From Pseudomonadota bacterium (GTDB lineage: Bacteria > Pseudomonadota > Gammaproteobacteria > Xanthomonadales > Xanthomonadaceae), in NCBI GenBank assembly GCA_018242485.1, contig JAFEBV010000042.1, positions 1-64,000 of the forward strand: a stretch of DNA of 64,000 bases, written 5' to 3'. Positions 19,793 to 28,978 of this stretch are shown in pieces. Below the pieces are notes generated by a model. That model was not told the origin of the DNA. It worked only from the letters and a program-made list of their open reading frames with translations, and did not search any database. The stretch's first letter is position 1; every line of letters starts with the position of its first letter. Made by a program: the position numbers and the translations under genes.

Positions 19793-21871
19793 ATGGCCCC
19801 GAAAGCGAAGGAAACCGCGATCCGGCTGATGCTGATCGAGGATCAGCTCGACCACGCCGAGCATCACGTCAGCACGTTGCGCAACGGCGGCATCGCGGTG
19901 CGCCCGCAACGGCCGGCCAACATGGCCGAGTTGAAAGCGCAACTGGCCGAGGGCAACGTCGATCTCGTGCTGGCTTCGCTGGATGCGAAAAACCTCGTCT
20001 TCGCCGACGTGATGAACGCGGTCAACGCCAGCGGCAAGGACATCGCGGTGATCGCCACCATGGGCCCGGTCGACGCGGACGCCGTGGTCGCCGCCTACGT
20101 GGCCGGTGCCTACGGGGTGGCCCTGCGCGAGCGCCCCGAGCACATGCGCGCGGTGGTACGCAACGTGTTCGCGGCGCTTGAAGATCGCCGCGGCATGCGC
20201 CGCGCCGAGGCCGCGCTGAACGAATCCGAGCGCCGTTGCGACCAGTTGATGGCGTCCTCGCGTGACCCCATCGCCTACGTCGCCGACGGCATGCACATCC
20301 GCGCCAACGAGGCGTACCTGGAAATGTTCGGCTACGCGGACTTCGAGGAAATCGAGGGTCTGCCGTTGCTGGACATGGTGGGCGACGGCGACGCGGATCG
20401 CTTCAAGGCGCTGCTCAAGAGCATGTCCAAGGGCGAGCCGCCGCCGGAAAAATACGAACTGCGCGCGCGCCGCGCCGACGGCACCGACTTCGACGCCACG
20501 ATGGAGTTCTCGCAGGCCAAATACGAGGGCGAGGCCTGTCTGCAGATCGTGTTCCGTCAGCGCATGGTCGATGCAGCCATGCAGGCCGAACTCGACCAGT
20601 TGCGCTACGAGGATCAGGTCACCGGCCTGTCCAACCGCCGCCATTTCATGGAACAGATCGAGCCGATGGTCAAGGCCGCCGCGGAAGGTCGCAACGACCA
20701 GGTCCTGTTGCTGATCGAACCCGACCATTACGCGACCCTCGTACAGGACATCGGCATCGGCCATTCCGACGAGTTCCTCGCGCAGATGGGTGCGCGCCTG
20801 CGCGAAATCGTTGCCGGCAAGGCCATCGCCGCGCGGTTTTCCGACCACACCTTCGCCGTGCTCAAGGGCGACACGCCGCCGGAAGCCGGCAAGGCGCTGG
20901 CGGAGTCGATCCGGGTGGCCTTCCAGGGTTTCATCGTCGAGGCCGGCGGGCGCTCGGTGAACGTCACCGTGAGCATCGGCGGCGTGCAGATCGGCGAGAA
21001 GGTCGCCAGCCTGCAACAGGTGCTGGGGAAGGCCAGTCAGGCGGTCAACTCGTCGGGCAGCCTGGGCGGCAACCGCATCGAGATCTTCGACCCTTCCGCA
21101 CGCGACCGCGCCGAGATCGAGCGCATCGCCGCATGGGTCGAACGCATCCAGCAGGCCCTGCATGGCGAGGGCTTCACCCTGCATTACCAGCCGGTCATCA
21201 GCATGAACGGCCAGCCGGGCGAGACCTACGAGGTGTTGCTGCGCATGAAAGGGCCTGCCGGCGAGATCGTGCCGCCGGCAAACTTCCTGCCGATCGCCGA
21301 GGAACACGGCCTGCTCGACGACGTCGATCGCTGGGTCGTGGCGCGCGCCATCGAAGTGCTGGCCGAGCGCAAGAAGGCCGGCAGGCAAACCACACTGATG
21401 GTGAAGGTCACCCCGGCCTCGCTGCAGGAGGGCGGTTTCGAAACCCTCATCGTCGATCTGCTCAAGAAGCACGGCGTGCCCGGCGACCGCCTGATTCTGG
21501 AGATCCCCGAAACCAAGGTGTTCACCAACCTGCGCGCCACCCAGGATCTGCAAAAGAGTGTGCATGCGCTCGGCGTGCGGCTGGCGCTGGAACAATTCGG
21601 TACCGGCCTGAACTCGTTCCAGATGCTCAGCCACATCGATGCGGATTTCCTGAAGATCGATCGCTCGTTCTCCGCCGATCTGGCCAAGTCGCCCGAGAAC
21701 CAGAAGAAGATGCGCGAGATGACCGAGGAAGGCCATCGCATGGGCAAGCAGGTGATCGCCGAATTCGTGCAGGACGCCGGCAGCATGAGCGCGCTGTTCT
21801 CGATCGGCGTGGATTACGTGGAAGGCCACTTCCTCGCCGCCGCCGGAGCGGACATGAATTACGAGTTCTGA
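19793..21871 (+). CDS. fimX: FimX-type c-di-GMP receptor (REC-PAS-GGDEF-EAL, degenerate)
   Basis: This 692-residue protein has the FimX order: receiver-like domain (about 1-130, with no aspartate at the usual phosphorylation site, VDLVLASLD), PAS (about 145-260), GGDEF (about 270-430) and EAL (about 445-690). The GGDEF signature is lost (ARFSDHTF) and the EAL signature reads EVLLRM, so it should bind c-di-GMP through the EAL domain without making or cutting it. FimX controls type IV pilus assembly with PilZ and PilB in Pseudomonas and Xanthomonas. Its last 13 bp overlap the end of the convergent GGDEF-EAL gene. Confidence 0.9.
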   Translation: MAPKAKETAIRLMLIEDQLDHAEHHVSTLRNGGIAVRPQRPANMAELKAQLAEGNVDLVLASLDAKNLVFADVMNAVNASGKDIAVIATMGPVDADAVVAAYVAGAYGVALRERPEHMRAVVRNVFAALEDRRGMRRAEAALNESERRCDQLMASSRDPIAYVADGMHIRANEAYLEMFGYADFEEIEGLPLLDMVGDGDADRFKALLKSMSKGEPPPEKYELRARRADGTDFDATMEFSQAKYEGEACLQIVFRQRMVDAAMQAELDQLRYEDQVTGLSNRRHFMEQIEPMVKAAAEGRNDQVLLLIEPDHYATLVQDIGIGHSDEFLAQMGARLREIVAGKAIAARFSDHTFAVLKGDTPPEAGKALAESIRVAFQGFIVEAGGRSVNVTVSIGGVQIGEKVASLQQVLGKASQAVNSSGSLGGNRIEIFDPSARDRAEIERIAAWVERIQQALHGEGFTLHYQPVISMNGQPGETYEVLLRMKGPAGEIVPPANFLPIAEEHGLLDDVDRWVVARAIEVLAERKKAGRQTTLMVKVTPASLQEGGFETLIVDLLKKHGVPGDRLILEIPETKVFTNLRATQDLQKSVHALGVRLALEQFGTGLNSFQMLSHIDADFLKIDRSFSADLAKSPENQKKMREMTEEGHRMGKQVIAEFVQDAGSMSALFSIGVDYVEGHFLAAAGADMNYEF

Positions 21872-24489
21872 TCGGCTGGGGGCAGGAACTTCGCCTCGAA
21901 CTCCGCGCATGGCAGCGGCTTGCCCAACAGGTAGCCCTGCATCTGGTCGCAGCCCAAGCCGTCCAGGATGCGGCGCTGTTCCTCGGTTTCCACGCCCTCG
22001 GCGACCACCGTCATCTGCATCGAGTGGGCGAGATTGATGATGGTGGACACCAACGCCACGCCTTCCGGACCACGGGCCATGTCGTCGATGAAACCGCGGT
22101 CGATCTTCAGGGCGTCCGCAGGCAGTTTCGACAGATAGCTGAGCGACGAGAAGCCGGTGCCGAAATCGTCGATTGCGACCGTGACACCAGAGTCGCGGGT
22201 CGCCTGCAGCAGGTCGATGTTGCCGCGCACGTCCTCCATGATGACGCTCTCGGTGATTTCCAGTTCGATCGCTTCGCGCGTTCGCGCGTCCCCGCCCAGG
22301 GTTTCGGCGACCTCGCGCACGAAGTCGCGGTTGCGCAATTGCAGCGGCGAGACGTTCACCGCGATGCGCGTGGCCTGCCTGCCTTCGTCGACCCAGCGCA
22401 GGTAGTCCGCGACCGCCTGCCGCATCACCCAGCTCCCGACTTCGTGGATCATGCCGGTCTCCTCCAGCACCGGAATGAACGCCATCGGCGGCATCAGGCC
22501 GGTGGCCGGATCGTTCCAGCGGATCAGCGCTTCGCAGCCGGCGAGCCGCTTGCCGGCGAACTTGGGCTGGTAGTGCAGGACGAACTGCCCGGCGTCGATG
22601 GCCGTGCGCAGGCGCGCTTCCATCGACAGCCGTTCGGCGACGTGGGCGGTCATGACCGGGGCGAAGAACAGGTAACGCTGGCCGGTCGCCTTGGCCTTCT
22701 TCAACGCCGCTTCGGCGTTGCGCAACAGGCTTGCCGGGTCGGCGCCGTCGTCGGGGCACAGCGCCACGCCGATCTTGACGGCGACGCGCACGTCGCCGCC
22801 CGCGATCTGGAAGGGGCGATGAAAGACCTCGTCCAGCCGTCGATCCAGATAGCGGCGGACGTGCTCGGCATCGGTCATGCCGTGGACGAAAACCACGAAG
22901 CGGTCGCCGCCGATGCGACCGAAGCGGCTGACCGGTTCGTCGAATGGAAGAAAGCGCTGCGAGACCAAGCGCAGCAATTCGTCGCCGACGTTCCGCCCGC
23001 GCGCCTCGTTGACGGCGCGGAAATTCTCGATGTCCAGCACGAACACGGCGGTGCGGCGCCCGCTGCCGGCATCCATCGCCAGGCGCTGCGCCAGCCGTTC
23101 CGACCACAGCGACAGGTTCGCCAAACCGGTGAGCACGTCGTAGCGGGCGACGAAGTCGATGTGCTCGATGCGGGCGAGGTGGCCCACCGCAAAGGCGATG
23201 TCGCTGGCCAGCTCGTTGAGCAGGCGCATCGTTTCATCGTCGAAGGCGTCCGATTCCGCGGCATACAGCACGAGCACGCCGAACGCCGTGCCGTCGAGCG
23301 TCAGCGGCAGTGCGGCCTTCCCGACGAAACCGAGCGCGAACCGATCCGCCGCGTGGCGGAAGGAGTCGTCGCCGCGCAGGTCGCCGACGATGCAGACCTC
23401 GCCGGTACGCACCGCGCGCACCACCGGGGATTCGTCGGGCGTGCCGCTCGCCGGCAGCGGAAAATCGTGGGCGATGGAAGGCAGGAAACCTTCGTCTTCG
23501 CCGGCTCCGCACAGGGGGCGGATCCGCCCCTCGGCACGGTCGACCTCGCCGATCCAGGCCGCCTTGAAACCGGCCTGTCGCACCAGGATGGCGCAGGCCT
23601 GTTGGTACATGTCCTGCTTGCGTCGCGTGCGGATGATCAACTGGTTGATCCCGCTGAGTACGCGGTACATCCGGTTCAGGCGGTCGATGCGCTGCTGCGC
23701 GGCTTGCCGCTCGCTGATGTCGCGCGCGATCGCGGTGTAGGAAATCCGCTCGCCATCGCGGTGGCGGGTGATCGACACCTCAAGGGGTATCTCCTCGCCG
23801 TCGCGACGCAGGCCGTGGACGACGCCCAGCGCGCCCATGTGCCGCGTAGTTCGACCATCTTCGCCGAAGCGCTCGACCTGACGCACATGCGCCGTCTGGA
23901 AGCGTTGCGGGATCAGCAAGTCCAGCCGCTGTCCCTTCAGCTCGGCGGCGGTATAGCCGAACATCCGCTCCGCCGCTGGATTCGCCAGCACGATGCGTTG
24001 CTGGTCGTCCACGCACACGACGGCATCCATCAGCGCCTGCACGACCGCATCGACCTGCCGGTGATGTTCCTCCAGCGCGCGCTGGATCAGGCGTGGTTCG
24101 GTCACGTCCTGCGCGATGCCGGAGATCGTCGCGGTGCCTGCAACCTCGCCGCGCAAGGGCTGGAAGCGTGCATGGATCCAGCATATCCCGCGATCCGGAT
24201 GGCGAATGCGGAAATCCGCGGTGCTGTCCGTGTCCTCGCGGCAGCGTGCGAACGCGGCGCGAAGCGATGGCAGATCCTCGTCGAGGACGCCATTCAACCA
24301 ATCGCCGCCGTCGGTCAGCAGATCCTGCAAGCGGCGACCCCAGACCGCCTCGTACGCATGACTGGCGAATGCCGCGCGCCCGGAATCGGCTTCGAGCAGC
24401 AACAGCACGCCGGCAAAACCTGCTGCAACGGCCTGCAAGGTACCGTCGCAGGCACGCAGGCGCTCCACGAAAGACGCACGATCATCCAT
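21859..24489 (-). CDS. PAS-PAS-GAF-GGDEF-EAL protein, probable c-di-GMP phosphodiesterase
   Basis: This 876-residue cytosolic protein has a divergent PAS (about 10-125), a second PAS (about 145-255), a GAF domain (about 275-425), a GGDEF domain (about 440-600) and an EAL domain (about 615-865). The cyclase motif is altered to RIGGDRF and is probably inactive. The phosphodiesterase motifs are intact (CEALIRW, DDFGTGFSSLSYL), so hydrolysis of c-di-GMP is likely. ATG 24489 is preceded by AGGGGAAGG. The 282-bp divergent gap to rlmD holds no gene I can support. Confidence 0.92.
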   Translation of the reverse strand: MDDRASFVERLRACDGTLQAVAAGFAGVLLLLEADSGRAAFASHAYEAVWGRRLQDLLTDGGDWLNGVLDEDLPSLRAAFARCREDTDSTADFRIRHPDRGICWIHARFQPLRGEVAGTATISGIAQDVTEPRLIQRALEEHHRQVDAVVQALMDAVVCVDDQQRIVLANPAAERMFGYTAAELKGQRLDLLIPQRFQTAHVRQVERFGEDGRTTRHMGALGVVHGLRRDGEEIPLEVSITRHRDGERISYTAIARDISERQAAQQRIDRLNRMYRVLSGINQLIIRTRRKQDMYQQACAILVRQAGFKAAWIGEVDRAEGRIRPLCGAGEDEGFLPSIAHDFPLPASGTPDESPVVRAVRTGEVCIVGDLRGDDSFRHAADRFALGFVGKAALPLTLDGTAFGVLVLYAAESDAFDDETMRLLNELASDIAFAVGHLARIEHIDFVARYDVLTGLANLSLWSERLAQRLAMDAGSGRRTAVFVLDIENFRAVNEARGRNVGDELLRLVSQRFLPFDEPVSRFGRIGGDRFVVFVHGMTDAEHVRRYLDRRLDEVFHRPFQIAGGDVRVAVKIGVALCPDDGADPASLLRNAEAALKKAKATGQRYLFFAPVMTAHVAERLSMEARLRTAIDAGQFVLHYQPKFAGKRLAGCEALIRWNDPATGLMPPMAFIPVLEETGMIHEVGSWVMRQAVADYLRWVDEGRQATRIAVNVSPLQLRNRDFVREVAETLGGDARTREAIELEITESVIMEDVRGNIDLLQATRDSGVTVAIDDFGTGFSSLSYLSKLPADALKIDRGFIDDMARGPEGVALVSTIINLAHSMQMTVVAEGVETEEQRRILDGLGCDQMQGYLLGKPLPCAEFEAKFLPPADQNS

Positions 24490-24771
24490 AACCTTCCCCT
24501 CTCGACGTCCAGTACGATGCTGCGGGGTGGCGCGTTGCGCGAATCGGCGGCAAAACATAACGCGGATTGCAGAAAAAATCACGCCATGGCAATCATTGCA
24601 TCGCCTGCATTCGCGACAGGCGGGCCGTATGCATCGGTGCGGCGCCGTCGCATCGGCATCGCTCGCAACTCGCAACTCGAAGCGATTGGTGGTTGCAATG
24701 CCGGGGTTGTCGTGAGTTCGTCGGCGCCTTCGATCTGCGACAATGCGCGCCCGCATCGACCGCGCGCCGCC

Positions 24772-26136
24772 GTGTCCCGCCAGCGATTCTCCCGCGAACC
24801 CTTCGAAACGACAATCGACGACCTGAGCCACGACGGCCGCGGTGTCGCCCGCCGCGACGGCAAGGCGGTGTTCGTGCGCGGCGCGTTGCCGGGCGAGCGG
24901 GTCATGGCGCAGCCGACCGCGCGCCATCGTCACTACGACGAGGCCGCCGCCATCGAGGTGCTGGAGGCATCGCCCGACCGCGTCGAACCCAAGTGCGCGC
25001 ACTTCGGGCATTGCTCCGGCTGCGTGCTGCAACATCTGGGTGCCGAAAAACAGATCCAGGCCAAGCAGCGCGTGTTGATCGAAAACCTCGAACGCATCGG
25101 CCATGTCGCGCCACGGCGCATCCTGCCGCCGCTGACCGCCGCGCCCTGGGGTTATCGCCGCAAGGGCCGGCTGTCGGTGCGCTACGTCGAGAAGAAGGGG
25201 CGCACGCTGGTCGGGTTCCGCGAAGACGATCCGCGTTTCGTCGCCGACATCCGTCGCTGCGAGACGGTGGTGCCGGCGATCGGCACGCGCATCGAGGCGC
25301 TCGCGCGGATGATCGACGGCCTCGATGGCAAGCGCCACATTCCGCAGATCGAGTTCATCGTCGGTGATATGCAGCCGGGCGATGCGCATTCCGATGATGC
25401 GGTGCGCGATGAAGGTGTGGTGGCGCTGGTGTTCCGCCATGTCGAGCCCTTGTCGGAGGGCGATCGGGCGGCTCTGGTCGCATTCGCGCAAGCACACGGT
25501 TTCGCGCTGTATCTGCAACCCGGCGGGGTGGACTCGGTGCGGCCGCTGTGGCCGGAAGCCGGCGTGGCGCTGGAGTTCGCGCTGAGCGGACACGATCTGC
25601 GACTGGCCTTCCAGCCGCTGGATTTCATCCAGGTCAACGCGGGCATGAACGCGAAGATGATCGCGCTCGCGCTGGAACTGCTCGATCCGCAACCCGGCCA
25701 GCGCATCCTCGACCTGTTCTGCGGGCTGGGCAATTTCACCCTGCCGATCGCGCGGCGTGCTGCCGAGGTGGTCGGCGTGGAAGGCGATGCCGGGCTGGTG
25801 GCGCGGGCGCGCGCCAACGCGCAGCGCAACGGCATCGCCAATGCGCGCTTCTTCGCCGCCGATCTGGCGTCCGCGCTGGCGTACGAGCCGTGGCTCGGCG
25901 AGCCCTGCGATGCGCTGCTGCTCGATCCGCCGCGTTCGGGTGCCGAGGCCTTGTTGCCGCAATTGCCGCTGAAGCAGATCGGGCGTGTGGTGTACGTGTC
26001 CTGCCATCCCGGTTCGCTGGCGCGCGATGCGGGTTTTCTCGTGCGCGAGCGCGGCTTCACGCTGCGCGCGGCCGGGGTGATGGACATGTTCCCGCACACC
26101 GCGCATGTGGAATCCATCGCCGTGTTCGAGCGCTGA
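24772..26136 (+). CDS. rlmD: 23S rRNA (uracil-1939-C5)-methyltransferase RlmD
   Basis: This enzyme of about 454 residues methylates U1939 of 23S rRNA using SAM. It has an N-terminal TRAM-like domain (IDDLSHDGRGVAR), iron-sulfur cysteines in CAHFGHCSGC, SAM motif LDLFCGLGNFTLPIA, DPPRSGAE and the catalytic cysteine in VYVSCHPGSLARD. The GTG at 24772 (VSRQRFSREPFE) is the best start; the upstream ATG at 24743 is out of frame. A very long open frame continues upstream on this strand but is antisense to the PAS-GGDEF-EAL gene. Confidence 0.95.
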   Translation: MSRQRFSREPFETTIDDLSHDGRGVARRDGKAVFVRGALPGERVMAQPTARHRHYDEAAAIEVLEASPDRVEPKCAHFGHCSGCVLQHLGAEKQIQAKQRVLIENLERIGHVAPRRILPPLTAAPWGYRRKGRLSVRYVEKKGRTLVGFREDDPRFVADIRRCETVVPAIGTRIEALARMIDGLDGKRHIPQIEFIVGDMQPGDAHSDDAVRDEGVVALVFRHVEPLSEGDRAALVAFAQAHGFALYLQPGGVDSVRPLWPEAGVALEFALSGHDLRLAFQPLDFIQVNAGMNAKMIALALELLDPQPGQRILDLFCGLGNFTLPIARRAAEVVGVEGDAGLVARARANAQRNGIANARFFAADLASALAYEPWLGEPCDALLLDPPRSGAEALLPQLPLKQIGRVVYVSCHPGSLARDAGFLVRERGFTLRAAGVMDMFPHTAHVESIAVFER

Positions 26137-26137
26137 A

Positions 26138-26635
26138 ATGGGCATCGAGATCGAACGCAAGTTTCTGCTTGCCGACGAGAGCTGGCGCAGCGGCGTCGAA
26201 ACGTCCGTGCGCATGGCGCAGGGCTATCTCGATGGCGGCGATGCGATGGGCACGGGCAAGGCGTCGGTGCGCGTGCGCATCGCCGGCGCGCAAGCCTTCC
26301 TGAACATCAAATCGCGCGAGCGCGGCGCGATCCGGCAGGAGTTCGAATACCCGATCCCGCTGGACGATGCGCGCGCCCTGCTGGCGCTGTGTGCGGGGGG
26401 CTTGATCGACAAGATCCGCCACCATGTGCATCACGCGGGATTCCTCTGGGAAATCGATGAATTCGTCGGCGCCAATGCCGGGCTGGTGGTGGCCGAAATC
26501 GAGTTGCCTTCCCTCGATGCCGCATTCAAGCGGCCCGCGTGGCTAGGGCGTGAGGTCACCGAGCAGCCACGCTATTACAATCACGCGCTGGCGCAGCACC
26601 CGTTTGCGTACTGGTCGATCGAGGAGAAAGCCTGA
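26138..26635 (+). CDS. CYTH-domain triphosphatase-like protein
   Basis: This 165-residue protein is a stand-alone CYTH domain with the signature ExExK at the N-terminus (GIEIERKFLL) and alternating basic/acidic strands (SVRVRIAG, LNIKSRERG, WEIDEFVG, VAEIELPS) that line the triphosphate tunnel. Relatives hydrolyse inorganic tripolyphosphate, and a few make cAMP; the bacterial short form is more often a triphosphatase. It starts one base after the rlmD stop and its stop shares one base with the nagZ start. Confidence 0.88.
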   Translation: MGIEIERKFLLADESWRSGVETSVRMAQGYLDGGDAMGTGKASVRVRIAGAQAFLNIKSRERGAIRQEFEYPIPLDDARALLALCAGGLIDKIRHHVHHAGFLWEIDEFVGANAGLVVAEIELPSLDAAFKRPAWLGREVTEQPRYYNHALAQHPFAYWSIEEKA

Positions 26636-27651
26636 TGCTGGTGATCGGAATCGCGGGAACCGAATTGGCCGCGGCCGAGCGCGACTGGTTGCAGCACCCG
26701 TCGGTCGGTGGAGTGATCCTGTTCACGCGCAACTTCGCCTCGCGCGCGCAGGTGACCGAACTGGCTGCGCAAATCCGCGCCGCATCGCCGCGTCCGCAAC
26801 TGCTGTGCGTGGATCAGGAAGGCGGTCGCGTGCAGCGTTTTCGCGACGGCTTCGCCGCGCTGCCGCCGCTGGAAGGCTTCGGTCGTTGCTATGAACGTGA
26901 TGCGCATGCCGCGCTGGCGCTGGCCGAGGAACACGCGTGGCTGATGGCCAGCGAAATCCGCGCGCTGGACGTGGATCTGAGCTTCGCGCCGGTGGTGGAT
27001 CTGGGACGCGGCAACCGCGCCATCGGCAATCGCGCGTTTGCATCCGATCCGCACATCGTCGCCGAGTTCACCCGCGCCTATGTGCGCGGCATGCACGCGG
27101 CGGGCATGGCGGCCACGCTCAAGCATTTCCCCGGCCACGGCTCGGTGCTGGAAGACACCCATTTCGATGCCGCCACCGATCCGCGCCCGCTGGAAACCCT
27201 GCGCGCCGAGGATCTGGTTCCGTTCGCGGCCGGCATCGACGCGGGTGCGGAAGCGATGATGCTCGCCCACGTGACGTATCCAGCCATCGCGCCCGAACCG
27301 GCCGGCTATTCGCTGCGCTGGATCGGCGACATCCTGCGCACGGACATGGGCTTTCGCGGCGTGGTGTTTTCCGACGATATCGGCATGGCCGCGGCCAAGT
27401 CCGTTGGCGGTATCGGCGCGCGCATCGACGCGCATCTGGATTCTGGTTGCGACGCGGTGCTGGTATGCGCACCGGAGATCGTGCCCGACTCGCTCGCGGC
27501 GATGGATCGCCGGCCCGCGCCGCGCGCGGACGTGCTGCTCCCGCTGCTGGGTCGCGGACGAACGGACTGGGCCGCGCTGCAAGCCGATCCACGGCATGCG
27601 CGCGCCATCGCGCGGGTTGCCGGCGGTGCGCTTGAGGAGAATCCGGCATGA
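26635..27651 (+). CDS. nagZ: Beta-N-acetylglucosaminidase NagZ
   Basis: This 338-residue glycoside hydrolase family 3 enzyme removes GlcNAc from anhydromuropeptides in the cytoplasm during peptidoglycan recycling. Family marks are LLCVDQEGGRVQRF, the His-containing loop KHFPGHGSVLEDTH and the nucleophile segment VVFSDDIGMA. Translation is coupled to the CYTH gene by a one-base overlap and to hpt by a four-base overlap. No signal peptide is seen, as expected. Confidence 0.96.
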   Translation: MLVIGIAGTELAAAERDWLQHPSVGGVILFTRNFASRAQVTELAAQIRAASPRPQLLCVDQEGGRVQRFRDGFAALPPLEGFGRCYERDAHAALALAEEHAWLMASEIRALDVDLSFAPVVDLGRGNRAIGNRAFASDPHIVAEFTRAYVRGMHAAGMAATLKHFPGHGSVLEDTHFDAATDPRPLETLRAEDLVPFAAGIDAGAEAMMLAHVTYPAIAPEPAGYSLRWIGDILRTDMGFRGVVFSDDIGMAAAKSVGGIGARIDAHLDSGCDAVLVCAPEIVPDSLAAMDRRPAPRADVLLPLLGRGRTDWAALQADPRHARAIARVAGGALEENPA

Positions 27652-28205
27652 GCGATCTGCTGCACGCGCTGCGTCGCTCCGATGTGCTGTTCGACCGTGC
27701 TGCCATCGACGCCGCCATCGCGCGCATGGCCGACGAGATCCGCACTGCTTGCGACGGAAAGCGTCTGCTGCTGTTGACCGTCATGCACGGCGGCATGTTC
27801 TTCGCCGCCGAACTGGCGCTGGCGCTGGGGCGCGATCCGGCACTGGCGATCGACTTCGACTACCTGCATGCGACCCGTTATCGCGGCGCGACCCAGGGCG
27901 CGGATCTGCAATGGAGACATCGCCCGGCCACGCCGCTGGCCGGCCGCGACGTGCTGCTGGTCGACGACATCCTCGATGAAGGCTGCACCCTCGCGGCGAT
28001 CCGCGCGTGGTGCCGCGAGCAGGGCGCGGTCAGCGTGCGCATCGCGGTGCTCTCGCGCAAGCTGCATGATCGCTGCGTGCCCGGACTGGTCGCCGATTTC
28101 GTCGGCGTCGAAGTACCCGATCGTTACGTCTATGGATTCGGCATGGACTACCACGAACAGGGTCGCAACCTGCCGGCGATCCACGCCCTGAGGGAGACGG
28201 CATGA
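27648..28205 (+). CDS. hpt: Hypoxanthine-guanine phosphoribosyltransferase
   Basis: This 185-residue type I phosphoribosyltransferase has the PRPP-binding motif VLLVDDILDEGCTL and the flexible-loop region HATRYRGATQ. It would convert hypoxanthine or guanine to IMP or GMP. It overlaps nagZ and the methylthioinosine phosphorylase gene by four bases each. Because that phosphorylase releases hypoxanthine, the two products probably act in sequence. Confidence 0.93.
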   Translation: MSDLLHALRRSDVLFDRAAIDAAIARMADEIRTACDGKRLLLLTVMHGGMFFAAELALALGRDPALAIDFDYLHATRYRGATQGADLQWRHRPATPLAGRDVLLVDDILDEGCTLAAIRAWCREQGAVSVRIAVLSRKLHDRCVPGLVADFVGVEVPDRYVYGFGMDYHEQGRNLPAIHALRETA

Positions 28206-28978
28206 ATCTGACCGATCACGAACCCATCGCGCTGGCGGTGATCGGCGGCACCGGCCTGTACCGGCTGGCTACCCTGGCCGGCGCGCGCTCGGTGAACGCG
28301 TCCACGCCTTATGGCGATGCCTCCGGCCCGCTGCGCATCGGTACCCTCGGCGGGCAGACGGTGGCCTTCCTCCCCCGCCACGGCGAGGGCCATGCGCTGC
28401 CGCCGCACAAGGTCAACTACCGCGCCAACCTGTGGTTGCTGCGCGAGGCCGGCGTGCGCCGCGTGCTCGCGGTCAACGCGGTCGGCGGCATCACGCAGCG
28501 TTTCGGGCCGCGCGTGCTCGGCCTGCCCGACCAGCTCATCGACTACACCTGGGGCCGCGCGGCGAGCTTCTGGGACGGCGCGGATGGCGACCTCCTGCAC
28601 GTGGACATGACCGATCCCTACACACCGTCGCTGCGTACCGCGGTGCACGCCGCGGCGCGCGAGGTGAAGATTCCACTCGTCGATGGCGGCTGCTACGGCG
28701 CCACTCAGGGCCCGCGACTGGAGACCCGGGCCGAGATCGAACGCCTGCGCCGCGACGGCTGCGATGTGGTCGGCATGACCGGCATGCCCGAGGCGGGGTT
28801 GGCGCGCGAACTGGGTCTGGACTACGCCTGTCTGGCGCTGGTCGCCAACTGGGCCGCCGGCTGCGGGCCGGCGGGAACGCCGGCGATCACGATGGAAGAG
28901 GTGACGGCGAATCTCGAACACGCCACCGCCCGGCTGCCGGAGCTGATCGCGGCCGTGCTCAAGAGACTGGCGCGATGA
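28202..28978 (+). CDS. S-Methyl-5'-thioinosine phosphorylase
   Basis: This 258-residue protein belongs to the PNP/MTAP family, with the phosphate-binding segment PRHGEGHALPPHKVNYRAN, the motif YGATQGPRLETRAEIE and VGMTGMPEAGLARELGL. Where adenine-specific methylthioadenosine phosphorylases carry two aspartates in TDYD, this protein has ANWA, with Asn and Ala. That matches a preference for 6-oxopurines and the Pseudomonas methylthioinosine phosphorylase. It would split methylthioinosine into hypoxanthine and methylthioribose-1-phosphate. MtaD at 16334 supplies the substrate and Hpt, encoded just upstream, would use the hypoxanthine. Confidence 0.88.
   Translation: MNLTDHEPIALAVIGGTGLYRLATLAGARSVNASTPYGDASGPLRIGTLGGQTVAFLPRHGEGHALPPHKVNYRANLWLLREAGVRRVLAVNAVGGITQRFGPRVLGLPDQLIDYTWGRAASFWDGADGDLLHVDMTDPYTPSLRTAVHAAAREVKIPLVDGGCYGATQGPRLETRAEIERLRRDGCDVVGMTGMPEAGLARELGLDYACLALVANWAAGCGPAGTPAITMEEVTANLEHATARLPELIAAVLKRLAR

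Noticed and set aside
21133..26136. A 1667-codon open frame on the plus strand
   Set aside because: Only its last 455 codons (rlmD) look like protein. The rest is antisense to the PAS-GAF-GGDEF-EAL gene and overlaps fimX out of frame; GC-rich codon bias keeps it open.
24490..26214. Upstream extension of the minus-strand GGDEF-EAL frame
   Set aside because: It is antisense to rlmD, has no family similarity, and ATG 24489 has a strong ribosome-binding site.
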